The notes under the pieces were generated by a model. That model was not told where the DNA came from. It saw only the letters and a list, made by a program, of their open reading frames with translations, and searched no databases. Below, piece by piece: positions 1-8,696 of a stretch of DNA of 64,000 nt. Within the stretch, counting starts at the first letter, position 1, and the number at the start of each line of letters is the position of its first letter. The stretch spans positions 992,001-1,056,000 of the forward strand of contig NZ_LR590477.1 in the NCBI RefSeq assembly GCF_901482445.1, in the 5' to 3' direction. The position numbers and the translations under genes are program-made. This DNA comes from Neisseria lactamica (GTDB lineage: Bacteria > Pseudomonadota > Gammaproteobacteria > Burkholderiales > Neisseriaceae).

Positions 1-125
1 TACCTGTCATAACAGTTCCATTTTTGTTAAAACTAGTCTATGATAGCGGTGCAAATATTGTTTACAATATTTAACGCAAATCATTTGCAACCCGACAAAA
101 GAAAAACAGAAAAAGGAACAAAGAG

Positions 126-2711
126 ATGTTAGAAGCCTATCGTAAAGCCGCCGCCGAGCGCGCTGCCCTTGGTATTCCCGCCCTTCCTCTGACTGCTCAG
201 CAAACCGCCGATTTGGTTGAGCTGCTGAAAAGCCCGCCCGCAGGCGAAGGCGAGTTCTTGGTCGAACTGCTTGCCCACCGCGTACCGCCCGGCGTGGACG
301 ATGCCGCCAAAGTCAAAGCCTCATTCCTGGCTGCCGTTGCCGAAGGCAGCGCATCCAGCCCGTTGGTTTCCCCCGAATATGCGACCGAACTCTTAGGTAC
401 GATGCTCGGCGGTTACAATATCCACGCCTTAATCGAACTCTTGGACGACGACAAACTCGCGCCCATTGCCGCCAAAGGCTTGAAACATACGCTTCTGATG
501 TTCGATTCCTTCCACGACGTTCAGGAAAAAGCCGAAAAAGGCAACAAATACGCGCAGGAAGTATTGCAATCTTGGGCGGATGCCGAATGGTTCACTTCCC
601 GTGCCAAAGTTCCCGAAAAAATCACCGTTACCGTCTTCAAAGTCGACGGCGAAACCAATACGGACGATCTCTCTCCCGCGCCCGACGCGTGGAGCCGTCC
701 CGATATTCCGCTGCACGCGCTGGCGATGTTGAAAAACCCGCGCGACGGCATCAATCCCGACAAACCGGGCGAAGTCGGCCCGATTAAATCGTTGGAAGAA
801 CTCAAAGCCAAAGGTCATCCTGTTGCCTACGTCGGCGACGTGGTCGGTACCGGTTCTTCACGCAAATCCGCGACCAACTCCGTCATTTGGCATACCGGCG
901 AAGACATCCCGTTCGTGCCGAACAAACGCTTCGGCGGCGTATGCCTGGGCGGAAAAATTGCGCCGATTTTCTTCAATACTCAAGAAGATTCCGGCGCATT
1001 GCCGATTGAAGTCGATGTTTCCGCGCTGAAAATGGGCGATGTCGTCGATATCCTGCCTTATGAAGGCAAAATCGTGAAAAACGGCGAAACCGTTGCCGAG
1101 TTCAGCCTGAAATCACAAGTATTGCTGGACGAAGTGCAAGCCGGCGGCCGTATCAACCTGATTATCGGTCGAGGTCTGACCGCCAAAGCGCGCGAAGCCC
1201 TGAAACTGCCTGCCTCTACCGCATTCCGCCTGCCTCAAGCACCTGCCGAGAGCAAAGCCGGTTTCACCTTGGCACAAAAAATGGTCGGCCGTGCCTGCGG
1301 TCTGCCTGAAGGACAAGGCGTGCGCCCGGGTACTTACTGCGAACCGCGTATGACGACGGTCGGCTCGCAAGACACTACCGGCCCGATGACCCGCGACGAG
1401 TTGAAAGACTTGGCTTGTTTGGGCTTCTCCGCCGATATGGTAATGCAGTCTTTCTGCCACACCGCCGCCTATCCGAAACCTGTCGATGTGAAAACCCATA
1501 AAGAACTGCCTGCCTTCATTTCCACCCGCGGCGGCGTGTCCCTGCGTCCGGGCGACGGCGTGATCCACTCGTGGCTCAACCGCCTGCTGCTGCCCGATAC
1601 CGTCGGCACCGGCGGCGACAGCCACACCCGATTCCCCATCGGTATTTCCTTCCCCGCCGGCTCCGGCTTGGTTGCCTTTGCCGCCGCAACGGGCGTAATG
1701 CCGCTCGATATGCCCGAGTCCGTATTGGTACGCTTCAGCGGCAAACTGCAACCGGGCGTAACCCTGCGCGATTTGGTAAACGCCATTCCGCTGTACGCGA
1801 TTAAACAAGGTTTGCTGACCGTTGCCAAAGCCGGTAAGAAAAACATCTTCTCCGGCCGCATTCTCGAAATCGAAGGCCTGCCCGATTTGAAAGTGGAACA
1901 AGCCTTTGAATTGACCGACGCATCCGCCGAACGCTCCGCCGCCGGCTGTACCGTGAAGCTCAACAAAGAGCCGATTATCGAGTACATGAAATCCAACGTC
2001 GTGTTGATGAAAAACATGATTGCCGACGGCTATCAAGATTCGCGCACTTTGGAACGCCGCATCAAGGCTATGGAAAAATGGCTGGCAAATCCCGAGTTGC
2101 TCGAAGCGGATAAAGATGCCGAATACGCCGCCGTGATTGAAATCAACATGGACGACATCAAAGAGCCGATTATCGCCTGCCCGAACGATCCGGACGATGT
2201 ATGCTTTATGTCCGAACGCTCCGGCACCAAAATCGACGAAGTGTTCATCGGTTCTTGTATGACCAACATCGGCCACTTCCGCGCCGCCTCCAAACTTTTG
2301 GAAGGCAAGAGCGACATCCCCGTCCGCTTGTGGGTTGCGCCGCCGACCAAAATGGACGCGAAAGAGTTGTCCGACGAAGGTCACTACGGTGTGCTCGGCC
2401 GTGCAGGCGCACGTATGGAAATGCCGGGTTGCTCATTGTGTATGGGTAACCAAGCCCAAGTACACGAAGGCGCAACCGTCATGTCCACTTCGACTCGCAA
2501 CTTCCCGAACCGTTTGGGTAAAAATACCTTTGTTTACCTCGGTTCGGCGGAATTGGCAGCGATTTGCTCCAAACTGGGTAAAATCCCGACCGTTGAAGAA
2601 TATCAGGCCAATATCGGCATCATCAACGAACAGGGCGATAAAATCTACCGCTATATGAACTTCAACGAAATCGACAGCTACAACGAAGTAGCCGAGACCG
2701 TGAATGTTTGA
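126..2711 (+). CDS. acnB: Aconitate hydratase B (bifunctional aconitase / 2-methylisocitrate dehydratase type)
   Basis: The 861-residue product has the length and layout of AcnB: an N-terminal HEAT-like helical domain (about residues 1-160), then the swivel domain, then the large Fe-S catalytic region. The three [4Fe-4S] ligands are visible as Cys711 (GSCMTN) and Cys769/Cys772 (GCSLCMG), matching the family numbering almost exactly. AcnB isomerises citrate and isocitrate in the TCA cycle and in this family can also act on 2-methyl-cis-aconitate. The ATG at 126 follows a purine-rich AAAGAG. The gene stands alone and is closed by an inverted uptake-sequence hairpin. I see no frameshift or missing key residue. 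Identification is secure; any RNA-binding regulatory role is known for the family only. Confidence 0.97.
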   Translation: MLEAYRKAAAERAALGIPALPLTAQQTADLVELLKSPPAGEGEFLVELLAHRVPPGVDDAAKVKASFLAAVAEGSASSPLVSPEYATELLGTMLGGYNIHALIELLDDDKLAPIAAKGLKHTLLMFDSFHDVQEKAEKGNKYAQEVLQSWADAEWFTSRAKVPEKITVTVFKVDGETNTDDLSPAPDAWSRPDIPLHALAMLKNPRDGINPDKPGEVGPIKSLEELKAKGHPVAYVGDVVGTGSSRKSATNSVIWHTGEDIPFVPNKRFGGVCLGGKIAPIFFNTQEDSGALPIEVDVSALKMGDVVDILPYEGKIVKNGETVAEFSLKSQVLLDEVQAGGRINLIIGRGLTAKAREALKLPASTAFRLPQAPAESKAGFTLAQKMVGRACGLPEGQGVRPGTYCEPRMTTVGSQDTTGPMTRDELKDLACLGFSADMVMQSFCHTAAYPKPVDVKTHKELPAFISTRGGVSLRPGDGVIHSWLNRLLLPDTVGTGGDSHTRFPIGISFPAGSGLVAFAAATGVMPLDMPESVLVRFSGKLQPGVTLRDLVNAIPLYAIKQGLLTVAKAGKKNIFSGRILEIEGLPDLKVEQAFELTDASAERSAAGCTVKLNKEPIIEYMKSNVVLMKNMIADGYQDSRTLERRIKAMEKWLANPELLEADKDAEYAAVIEINMDDIKEPIIACPNDPDDVCFMSERSGTKIDEVFIGSCMTNIGHFRAASKLLEGKSDIPVRLWVAPPTKMDAKELSDEGHYGVLGRAGARMEMPGCSLCMGNQAQVHEGATVMSTSTRNFPNRLGKNTFVYLGSAELAAICSKLGKIPTVEEYQANIGIINEQGDKIYRYMNFNEIDSYNEVAETVNV

Positions 2712-2747
2712 TTCCCGTCATCCGCATGGAGTAAGGGATTGACCGCA

Positions 2748-2776
2748 ATGCCGTCTGAACAACCTTCAGACGGCAT
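2748..2776. terminator. Inverted DNA-uptake-sequence hairpin after acnB
   Basis: A complete ATGCCGTCTGAA and its reverse complement face each other over a 5-base loop, forming a 12-bp stem directly behind acnB. It gives both an uptake signal and a probable transcription stop. Confidence 0.75.
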
Positions 2777-2852
2777 TGCAACATTCCGCTAACCCTTCTT
2801 TCCGCAAACGCTGCAAATACGGCGTTCACGCCCCCACATAAAGGAAACGACA

Positions 2853-3848
2853 GTGAACCTGAAAAACCGCCATTTTCTGAAACTTTTAGACTTCACGCCG
2901 GAAGAAATCACCGCCTACCTCGACCTTGCCGCCGAATTGAAAGCCGCCAAAAAGGCAGGGCGTGAAATCCAACGGATGAAAGGGAAAAACATCGCCCTGA
3001 TTTTTGAAAAAACTTCGACCCGCACACGTTGCGCGTTTGAAGTTGCCGCACGCGACCAAGGCGCGGGGGTTACTTATCTGGAATCGTCCGCCAGCCAAAT
3101 CGGGCATAAAGAAAGCATCAAAGACACCGCCCGCGTCTTGGGCAGGATGTACGATGCCATCGAATATCGCGGCTTCGGGCAGGAAACCGTCGAAGAATTG
3201 GCGAAATATGCCGGCGTACCCGTATTCAACGGTCTGACCAACGAGTTCCACCCCACTCAAATGCTTGCCGACGCACTGACTATGCGCGAACACGGCGGCA
3301 AACCTTTGAACCAAACCTCATTTGCCTATGTCGGCGACGCGCGTTACAACATGGGCAATTCCCTGCTGATTTTAGGGGCAAAATTGGGGATGGACGTACG
3401 TATCGGCGCACCGGAAGGCCTGTGGCCGTCTGAAGGCATTATTGCCGCCGCAAACGCTGTCGCCGAAGAAACCGGCGCAAAAATTACCCTGACCGCGAAC
3501 CCGCAAGAGGCCGTCAAAGGTGTCGGTTTCATCCATACCGACGTATGGGTCAGTATGGGAGAACCGAAAGAAATATGGCAGGAACGCATTGATTTATTGA
3601 AAGATTACCGCGTTACCTCCGAGTTGATGGCGGCATCGGGCAACCCGCAGGTCAAATTCATGCACTGCCTGCCCGCCTTCCACAACCGCGAAACCAAAAT
3701 CGGCGAATGGATTTATGAAACCTTCGGCTTAAACGGCGTGGAAGTAACGGAAGAAGTATTTGAAAGCCCGGCCGGCATCGTGTTCGACCAAGCGGAAAAC
3801 CGGATGCACACGATTAAAGCGGTGATGGTTGCGGCTTTGGGCGACTGA
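2853..3848 (+). CDS. argF: Ornithine carbamoyltransferase
   Basis: The product is 331 residues, the normal length for anabolic OTCase. It carries the carbamoyl-phosphate motif STRTRCAFE near residue 55 and the ornithine-site motif HCLPAFHN near residue 270. It makes citrulline from ornithine and carbamoyl phosphate in arginine synthesis. The chosen start is GTG at 2853, because an AAGGAAA ribosome site lies just upstream and the next ATG falls inside conserved sequence. The gene is monocistronic here, with acnB before it and a Correia element after it. Identification is secure. Confidence 0.96.
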   Translation: MNLKNRHFLKLLDFTPEEITAYLDLAAELKAAKKAGREIQRMKGKNIALIFEKTSTRTRCAFEVAARDQGAGVTYLESSASQIGHKESIKDTARVLGRMYDAIEYRGFGQETVEELAKYAGVPVFNGLTNEFHPTQMLADALTMREHGGKPLNQTSFAYVGDARYNMGNSLLILGAKLGMDVRIGAPEGLWPSEGIIAAANAVAEETGAKITLTANPQEAVKGVGFIHTDVWVSMGEPKEIWQERIDLLKDYRVTSELMAASGNPQVKFMHCLPAFHNRETKIGEWIYETFGLNGVEVTEEVFESPAGIVFDQAENRMHTIKAVMVAALGD

Positions 3849-3863
3849 CACCGTTTTCCGGAA

Positions 3864-3968
3864 TATAGTGGATTAACACAAACCGGTACGGCGTTGCCTC
3901 GCCTTGCCGTACTATCTGTACTGTCTGCGGCTTCGCCGCCTTGTCCTGATTTTTGTTAATCCACTATA
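3864..3968. repeat. Correia repeat enclosed element (CREE), short type
   Basis: A 105-bp element is bounded by the inverted termini TATAGTGGATTAAC and GTTAATCCACTATA, with terminal TA as expected for this MITE family. It starts 16 bases after the argF stop. At this length it is the short form. Correia elements can carry promoters, RNase III processing sites or terminators, so this one may shape the argF 3' end; that is inference. Confidence 0.9.
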
Positions 3969-3990
3969 TCATCTTATCCGCCCCGCTTTG

Positions 3991-4073
3991 CTAATTCGCA
4001 CCAGTAAAAGCCCCAGCATTGCCGCCTGTGGCATAACCAATCGCTAAACTGCCAACGGTATCCACAACAGGTT
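3991..4073 (-). pseudogene. Fragment of a polymorphic-toxin / TpsA-type linker
   Basis: Read leftward, this stretch encodes VVDTVGSLAIGYATGGNAGA...TGAN followed by a stop. The Gly/Ala-rich GYATGGNAGAFTGAN string resembles the conserved pre-toxin linker of neisserial TpsA/FhaB-like and MafB secreted toxins, and from memory that is the best match. It follows the putative immunity gene on the same strand, as the next silent cassette would at such loci. The fragment is too short to be a gene. Assignment rests on recalled motif similarity. Confidence 0.45.
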
Positions 4074-4463
4074 TCAGGCTGCCTGAATTTCTCTAATAAA
4101 TGAAACACTTATTCTATCAACCGTTAATGTAACCAAACAATTATCAAGATAAGAGTAGTTTATTAAATACTTATCTTCTTCAAATTGTATATTTTGTAGG
4201 GTTAGATGATTATTTTTTAATTCTGCCGTTATTTCATACTTGAAACTATCATCTATTTTTCTAAATCCAATATTTGAAGTTGATTTATCCAGTATGTAAT
4301 CATTAAAGATTTCATAGGATAATTCCACTTCATAAAATTGATTTTCAAATATTTTGAATGGGCAGTATGATATAAAACAATGTAGTTCATAACCATTTAT
4401 TTCAATCAATACCGCCTCCTCAATGGTGTTATCTAACTTTTTGATTTTACATTTATATAACAT
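4074..4463 (-). CDS. Small AT-rich protein, probable orphan immunity protein
   Basis: The 129-residue protein is acidic, with no signal peptide or membrane segment, and matches no family I can name. Its base composition is strikingly AT-rich compared with argF and ilvC on either side, which indicates foreign origin. Its ATG begins one base after the stop of an upstream frame that reads like the tail of a secreted toxin, and a toxin-linker fragment follows it. Immunity genes of MafB/TpsA/Cdi-type toxins sit in this position and look like this. I therefore infer an immunity protein retained without its toxin. The inference comes from position and composition, not from a recognised domain. Confidence 0.6.
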   Translation of the reverse strand: MLYKCKIKKLDNTIEEAVLIEINGYELHCFISYCPFKIFENQFYEVELSYEIFNDYILDKSTSNIGFRKIDDSFKYEITAELKNNHLTLQNIQFEEDKYLINYSYLDNCLVTLTVDRISVSFIREIQAA

Positions 4464-4464
4464 T

Positions 4465-4645
4465 TTATCTTGCCTTTGGATAAATTGTTTTGTTTTTTGG
4501 ATTGTTATTCAAAGTTCTCCAAAAGTCTTTTCCTGATTTTGTATGTATCGTGGTAATACTACCATTTTCATTGGTTCCAACAAAAATAAATTTAGAATGA
4601 TGGAAAAAGCCGGAACCTTTAAAAGCCGCACATAAGAAAACTGCC
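4465..4645 (-). pseudogene. Remnant of a polymorphic toxin C-terminus
   Basis: An open frame without a start runs leftward to a TAA at 4465-4467 and encodes a tail containing GFFHHSKFIFVGTNENG and DFWRTLNNNPKNKTIYPKAR. Short tips of this kind, rich in Asn, Lys and aromatics and placed directly before a small AT-rich gene, are typical of the catalytic ends of neisserial modular toxins. The frame is cut off at the ilvC terminator hairpin, so the rest of the toxin is missing. I cannot assign a nuclease family. The gap to the next ATG is one base, implying former translational coupling. Confidence 0.5.
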
Positions 4646-4665
4646 TGTCATCAGACAGGCAGTTT
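4638..4665 (-). terminator. Rho-independent terminator of ilvC
   Basis: AAACTGCCTGTC and GACAGGCAGTTT form a 12-bp stem over a 4-base loop, 17 bases downstream of the ilvC stop. The stem is followed by a short T run in the leftward direction. Confidence 0.85.
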
Positions 4666-4681
4666 GAACGATTGGGAAGAA

Positions 4682-5695
4682 TCAGTTTTTGTCTTGATCG
4701 ACCAGTTTGTTTTTGGCAATCCAAGGCATCATAGAACGCAGTTGCGCGCCGACTTTTTCGATTTGGTGATCGGCAGTCAGACGGCGGCGGGCAGTCATAG
4801 ATGCGTAATTTACATTACCTTCTTGGATGAACATTTTGGCGTATTCGCCGGTTTGGATGCGTTTGAGGGCATTACGCATAGCTTCGCGCGATTTGTCGTT
4901 GATGACTTCCACACCGGTAACGTATTCGCCGTACTCCGCATTGTTGGAAATGGAGTAGTTCATGTTGGCGATACCGCCTTCGTAAATCAAATCAACGATG
5001 AGCTTCATTTCGTGCAGGCATTCGAAGTAGGCCATTTCGGGCGCGTAGCCTGCTTCGGTCAGGGTTTCAAAGCCGGTTTTAATCAATTCGACCAAGCCGC
5101 CGCACAATACGGCTTGTTCGCCGAACAGATCGGTTTCGGTTTCTTCGCGGAAGTTGGTTTCAATCACGCCGCCTTTGGTGCCGCCGTTGGCTGCCGCGTA
5201 AGACAGGGCGATGTCTTTGGCCTTGCCGCTTTTATCTTGGTAAACGGCAATCAGGGAAGGAACGCCGCCGCCTTTCAGGAATTCGCTGCGTACGGTGTGG
5301 CCGGGGCCTTTAGGGGCAATCATAATCACGTCGAGGTCGGCGCGGGGTACGATTTGGTTGAAGTGTACGTTGAAGCCGTGGGCAAACGCCAATACCGCGC
5401 CTTCTTTCAAGTTAGGCTCGATTTCGTTTTTATATACGATAGGTTGGTTTTCGTCAGGCAACAGAATCATTACAACGTCGGCCGCTTTGGTTGCTTCGGC
5501 AACGGTGCGCACGTCGTGGCCGGCTGCTTCGGCTTTTTTCCAAGAGCCGCCTTGGCGCAGGCCGACTACTACGTTTACGCCCGAATCTTTCAGGTTGGCA
5601 GCGTGGGCGTGACCTTGCGAACCGTAACCGATGATGGCGACGGTTTTACCTTTGATCAGAGAAAGATCGGCATCTTTATCATAATAAACTTGCAT
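4682..5695 (-). CDS. ilvC: Ketol-acid reductoisomerase (NADP+), class I
   Basis: The 337-residue protein opens with the NADPH-binding Rossmann motif GYGSQGHAHA (residues about 24-33). It has the short class I length, with one C-terminal knotted domain containing the acidic Mg-binding residues (DLFGEQAVLCGG and the later CLHE). It converts acetolactate or acetohydroxybutyrate to the dihydroxy acid in isoleucine and valine synthesis. It is the last gene of the leftward ilvB-ilvN-ABM-ilvC cluster, and a strong hairpin follows. The ATG at 5695 is preceded by TAAGGAAAT. Identification is secure. Confidence 0.97.
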   Translation of the reverse strand: MQVYYDKDADLSLIKGKTVAIIGYGSQGHAHAANLKDSGVNVVVGLRQGGSWKKAEAAGHDVRTVAEATKAADVVMILLPDENQPIVYKNEIEPNLKEGAVLAFAHGFNVHFNQIVPRADLDVIMIAPKGPGHTVRSEFLKGGGVPSLIAVYQDKSGKAKDIALSYAAANGGTKGGVIETNFREETETDLFGEQAVLCGGLVELIKTGFETLTEAGYAPEMAYFECLHEMKLIVDLIYEGGIANMNYSISNNAEYGEYVTGVEVINDKSREAMRNALKRIQTGEYAKMFIQEGNVNYASMTARRRLTADHQIEKVGAQLRSMMPWIAKNKLVDQDKN

Positions 5696-5757
5696 TTTAT
5701 TTCCTTAGTGTAAGAGATTTCCGGACAATCCGGGTTGAGTTAAAAAATAATAAGGGG

Positions 5758-6051
5758 TTAAGCGGGAACTTGGTTCATCAGGACGATTTCCAACGCTTCG
5801 GTTTTTCCTTCGATGGACTTGACGAAGTTTTGAAAATGTCCGCTGGCATTGTGTTCGTCAATAGCCGCTTGGGATTTCCAATTTTCTACGAATACGAAAC
5901 GGTTGGGTTTGCCGATTTCCTGGTGCAGGTCGTAGCCGATGTTGCCTTCTTCCGCGCGGCTGGCTTTGACCAGGCTTTGGAACAAGGGTTTCAGCGTTTC
6001 CGTGTATTCGGGTTTGACGGTAACTAATGCAACGATTTGAATGCTTGACAT
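5758..6051 (-). CDS. Antibiotic biosynthesis monooxygenase (ABM) domain protein, YgiN-like
   Basis: The 97-residue protein has the dimeric alpha-beta barrel ABM pattern: IVALVTVKPE at the start, a central YDLHQE..NRFVFVENW segment, then a helix with EHNASGHFQNF. Relatives include quinol monooxygenase YgiN and LsrG, which act on small aromatic or ketone substrates without cofactor. A very strong Shine-Dalgarno (AGGAGGAAAAT) precedes the ATG. It sits inside the ilv operon, 62 bp before ilvC and after an uptake-sequence hairpin behind ilvN, so its relation to branched-chain synthesis is not obvious. The substrate cannot be told from sequence. Confidence 0.8.
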   Translation of the reverse strand: MSSIQIVALVTVKPEYTETLKPLFQSLVKASRAEEGNIGYDLHQEIGKPNRFVFVENWKSQAAIDEHNASGHFQNFVKSIEGKTEALEIVLMNQVPA

Positions 6052-6069
6052 ATTTTCCTCCTGCTTCTT

Positions 6070-6107
6070 TTCAGACGGCCTTTGCGGGAAGTAACAGGCC
6101 GTCTGAA
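6070..6107. terminator. Uptake-sequence-type hairpin between ilvN and the ABM gene
   Basis: TTCAGACGGCCT faces AGGCCGTCTGAA over a 14-base loop. The cores are the GGCCGTCTGAA variant rather than the AT form. It may partly end the ilvBN transcript. Confidence 0.6.
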
Positions 6108-6117
6108 CGGTACAGCG

Positions 6118-6609
6118 TTAAATTTTCAAAATACGCTCGCCGCGTCCGATGCCGGCCGCGCCTGTGCGTACGGTTTCCAAAATCTGGGCACGACCGACCG
6201 TTTCGAGAAAAGAGTCGAGTTTTTCGGTCGAGCCGGTAATTTCAATCGTATAGCTGCGGTCGGTTACATCGATGATGCTGCCCCGGTAGATTTCGGTCAA
6301 GCGTAAAAATTCGTCGCGGTCTTTGCCGGCGGCACGGACTTTTACCAACATCAGTTCGCGTTCGACAAAACGGCTTTCGTTCAAATCGACCACTTTAATC
6401 ACTTCAATCAATTTGTTGAGTTGCTTGGTGATTTGCTCGATAACCTGCTCGTCGCCGTGGGTAACGATGGTCATACGGGACAGGGTTTTGTCTTCGGTCG
6501 GTGCAACAGCCAAGGAGTCGATATTGTAATCGCGTGCGGAGAACAAACCGACCACACGGCTCATCGCACCTGATTCGTTTTCCATCAGAACAGATAAGAT
6601 ATGTCGCAT
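6118..6609 (-). CDS. ilvN: Acetolactate synthase small (regulatory) subunit
   Basis: The 163-residue protein starts MRHILSVLMENESGAMSRV, the typical first strand of the ACT domain that binds valine for feedback inhibition. The second half is the AHAS small-subunit C-terminal domain (VERELMLVKV, then TGSTEKLDSF). The ATG at 6609 is preferred over a longer in-frame extension because the extension overlaps the end of ilvB and the family begins with this motif. It starts 10 bases after the ilvB stop, so the two are co-translated. The product of this length is often called IlvH. Confidence 0.95.
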   Translation of the reverse strand: MRHILSVLMENESGAMSRVVGLFSARDYNIDSLAVAPTEDKTLSRMTIVTHGDEQVIEQITKQLNKLIEVIKVVDLNESRFVERELMLVKVRAAGKDRDEFLRLTEIYRGSIIDVTDRSYTIEITGSTEKLDSFLETVGRAQILETVRTGAAGIGRGERILKI

Positions 6610-6619
6610 TTCCTTCTCC

Positions 6620-8347
6620 TTACGCTTTTGCAATATCGCGCATATGCGGCGGCAGAACCATTTCATCCAAACCTTTGCCGTTGCCGACCATAGGCATGAC
6701 ATTTTGTTTTTGATCGGTCAAGAAATCGATAAATACCAAGCGGTCTTTACGGTTTAACGCTTCCAATAACGCGCCTTCCACATCCGATTTCTTATCCACG
6801 CGGATGCCGATATGCCCGTATGCCTCCGCCAGTTTGACGAAATCAGGCAGGGAATCGAAATAGGTTTCCGATTCGCGGCCGCCGTAATATATCTCCTGCC
6901 ACTGGCGGACCATACCCAAATAACCGTTATTCAGCGTAATGACGTTGACCGGAATCCGGTATTGGAAACAGGTGGACAGCTCTTGGATATTCATCTGAAC
7001 CGAACCGTCGCCGGTAATGCAAAATACATCTTGCTCCGGTGCGGCCAGTTTCGCACCGATGGCATACGGCAGACCCACGCCCATCGTACCCAAACCGCCG
7101 GAATTGAGCCATTGGCGCGGACGCTCGAACGGATAATATTGCGCCGCAAACATTTGATGCTGCCCTACATCCGATGTGATGATTGCCGAATTGCCGGTAA
7201 TCTCGGCAAGCTTCTGAATCACATATTGGGGCTTGATAATTTCGCTGCCGTTGTCAAACCACAGGCAGTTGCGCGAACGCCATTCTTCGATGCTCTTCCA
7301 CCACTTGTCCAATGAGTCGGCCGAAGGTGCGGCTTCTTGCCTGCCCCACAGGTGAATCATCTCCGCCAATACGTTTTTTACATCTCCGACAATCGGGATG
7401 TCCACTTTAACGCGTTTGGCAATGCTGGACGGATCGATGTCGATATGGATGATTTTTTTGGGTTTGTCCAAGAATTTTGAAGGTACGGAAACCACACGGT
7501 CGTCAAAACGCGCACCCACTGCCAACACGACATCCGCATTTTGCATAGCGAGGTTGGCTTCGTAAGTACCGTGCATACCCAGCATACCCAAGAATTGGCG
7601 GTCGCTTGAAGGATACGCGCCCAGCCCCATCAGCGTACCGGTACACGGCGCGCCCGTCATACGGACGAACTTTACCAGCTCTTCCGAAGCATTGCCCAAT
7701 ACCACGCCGCCGCCGAAATAAACAACCGGACGTTTGGCGGAAGCCAGCATTTGGACGGCTTTTTTAATCTGCCCGATATGGCCTTGCACGACCGGCTGGT
7801 ACGAGCGGATGTAGATGTCTTCTTGCGGATAGCTGAATTTCGCCATCGCCTGCGTCACATCTTTGGGAATATCGACGACGACGGGTCCCGGCCGGCCGCT
7901 TGCGGCAATTTGGAAGGCTTTTTTAATCGTATCGGCCAGTTCGCCGATATTGGTAACCAAGAAGTTGTGTTTGACACAGGGGCGGGTAATGCCGACAGTA
8001 TCTACTTCTTGGAAAGCGTCCGTACCGATGAGGGAATTGCCTACCTGTCCGCTGATGACGACCAAGGGGATGGAGTCGCTGTACGCGGTGGCAATGCCGG
8101 TCAATGCGTTGGTTACGCCCGGACCGGAAGTAACCAGCGCGACACCGACTTTGCCGCTGACTCGGGCATAGGCGTCTGCCGCATGTACCGCCGCCTGCTC
8201 GTGACGGGTCAGAATGTGCTTGAATTTATTGAGTTGGAAAAGGGCATCGTAGATTTCGATAACCGCCCCGCCCGGATAGCCGAACACGTATTCCACACCT
8301 TCGGCTTTGAGACTTTGCACGACGATTTGTGCGCCTGATAATTGCAT
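6620..8347 (-). CDS. ilvB: Acetolactate synthase large (catalytic) subunit
   Basis: The 575-residue protein has the three domains of a thiamine-diphosphate enzyme. The N-terminal pyrimidine domain carries the catalytic Glu in TRHEQAAVHAADAYAR. A central FAD/Rossmann domain follows. The C-terminal ThDP/Mg motif is GDGSVQMN...LNN. It condenses pyruvate units, the first common step of isoleucine and valine synthesis. MQLSGAQIVVQSL at 8347 is chosen as the start: GAGG lies 8 bases upstream, and the longer in-frame extension has no family similarity. It is the first gene of the leftward ilv operon. The symbol could equally be ilvI. Confidence 0.95.
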   Translation of the reverse strand: MQLSGAQIVVQSLKAEGVEYVFGYPGGAVIEIYDALFQLNKFKHILTRHEQAAVHAADAYARVSGKVGVALVTSGPGVTNALTGIATAYSDSIPLVVISGQVGNSLIGTDAFQEVDTVGITRPCVKHNFLVTNIGELADTIKKAFQIAASGRPGPVVVDIPKDVTQAMAKFSYPQEDIYIRSYQPVVQGHIGQIKKAVQMLASAKRPVVYFGGGVVLGNASEELVKFVRMTGAPCTGTLMGLGAYPSSDRQFLGMLGMHGTYEANLAMQNADVVLAVGARFDDRVVSVPSKFLDKPKKIIHIDIDPSSIAKRVKVDIPIVGDVKNVLAEMIHLWGRQEAAPSADSLDKWWKSIEEWRSRNCLWFDNGSEIIKPQYVIQKLAEITGNSAIITSDVGQHQMFAAQYYPFERPRQWLNSGGLGTMGVGLPYAIGAKLAAPEQDVFCITGDGSVQMNIQELSTCFQYRIPVNVITLNNGYLGMVRQWQEIYYGGRESETYFDSLPDFVKLAEAYGHIGIRVDKKSDVEGALLEALNRKDRLVFIDFLTDQKQNVMPMVGNGKGLDEMVLPPHMRDIAKA

Positions 8348-8521
8348 ATCGACCTCTTTTATGCGGTTTCTGACCAATAGGGGCAATCCGCCTCGCCACA
8401 GCACCTGTAATGCAATTCCGCCAGGCAGCGATTTAGGGTACGCGCATTGGGGGAACACGGCGACAGTCAGACTGTCCAAACAATTGGAAAGGAACACAGA
8501 GTTTGTGAAAAAGAGTGGAAA

Positions 8522-8549
8522 AGATAACGCAAACCGCCCCTTCAATCAA
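8522..8549 (-). promoter_or_regulatory. Candidate ilvB promoter
   Basis: On the minus strand, TTGATT and TTATCT are separated by 16 bases, about 175 bases upstream of the ilvB start. This leaves a long untranslated leader. I saw no convincing branched-chain leader peptide in it. Confidence 0.4.
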
Positions 8550-8696
8550 GATAAAATCTTTCATCTTTTATTGTTTGAAACAAGAAAACGGTTTGAAAGT
8601 TGATTTTAAAGAAATAAAAAACAGCTTTATCAGGCTTGATACGGATGGATTGTTGACAGTTTGAGCAAGTGCAAGGTTTTATGCGAATAGGAATGG

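Noticed and set aside
1113..2384. A 423-codon open frame antisense to acnB
   Set aside because: It mirrors the codon structure of acnB on the other strand, is rich in Phe/Gly/His/Val as such shadows are, and has no recognisable motif.
4664..5713. A 349-codon open frame antisense to ilvC
   Set aside because: Shadow of the highly biased ilvC codons; it starts within the ilvC terminator and has no family features.
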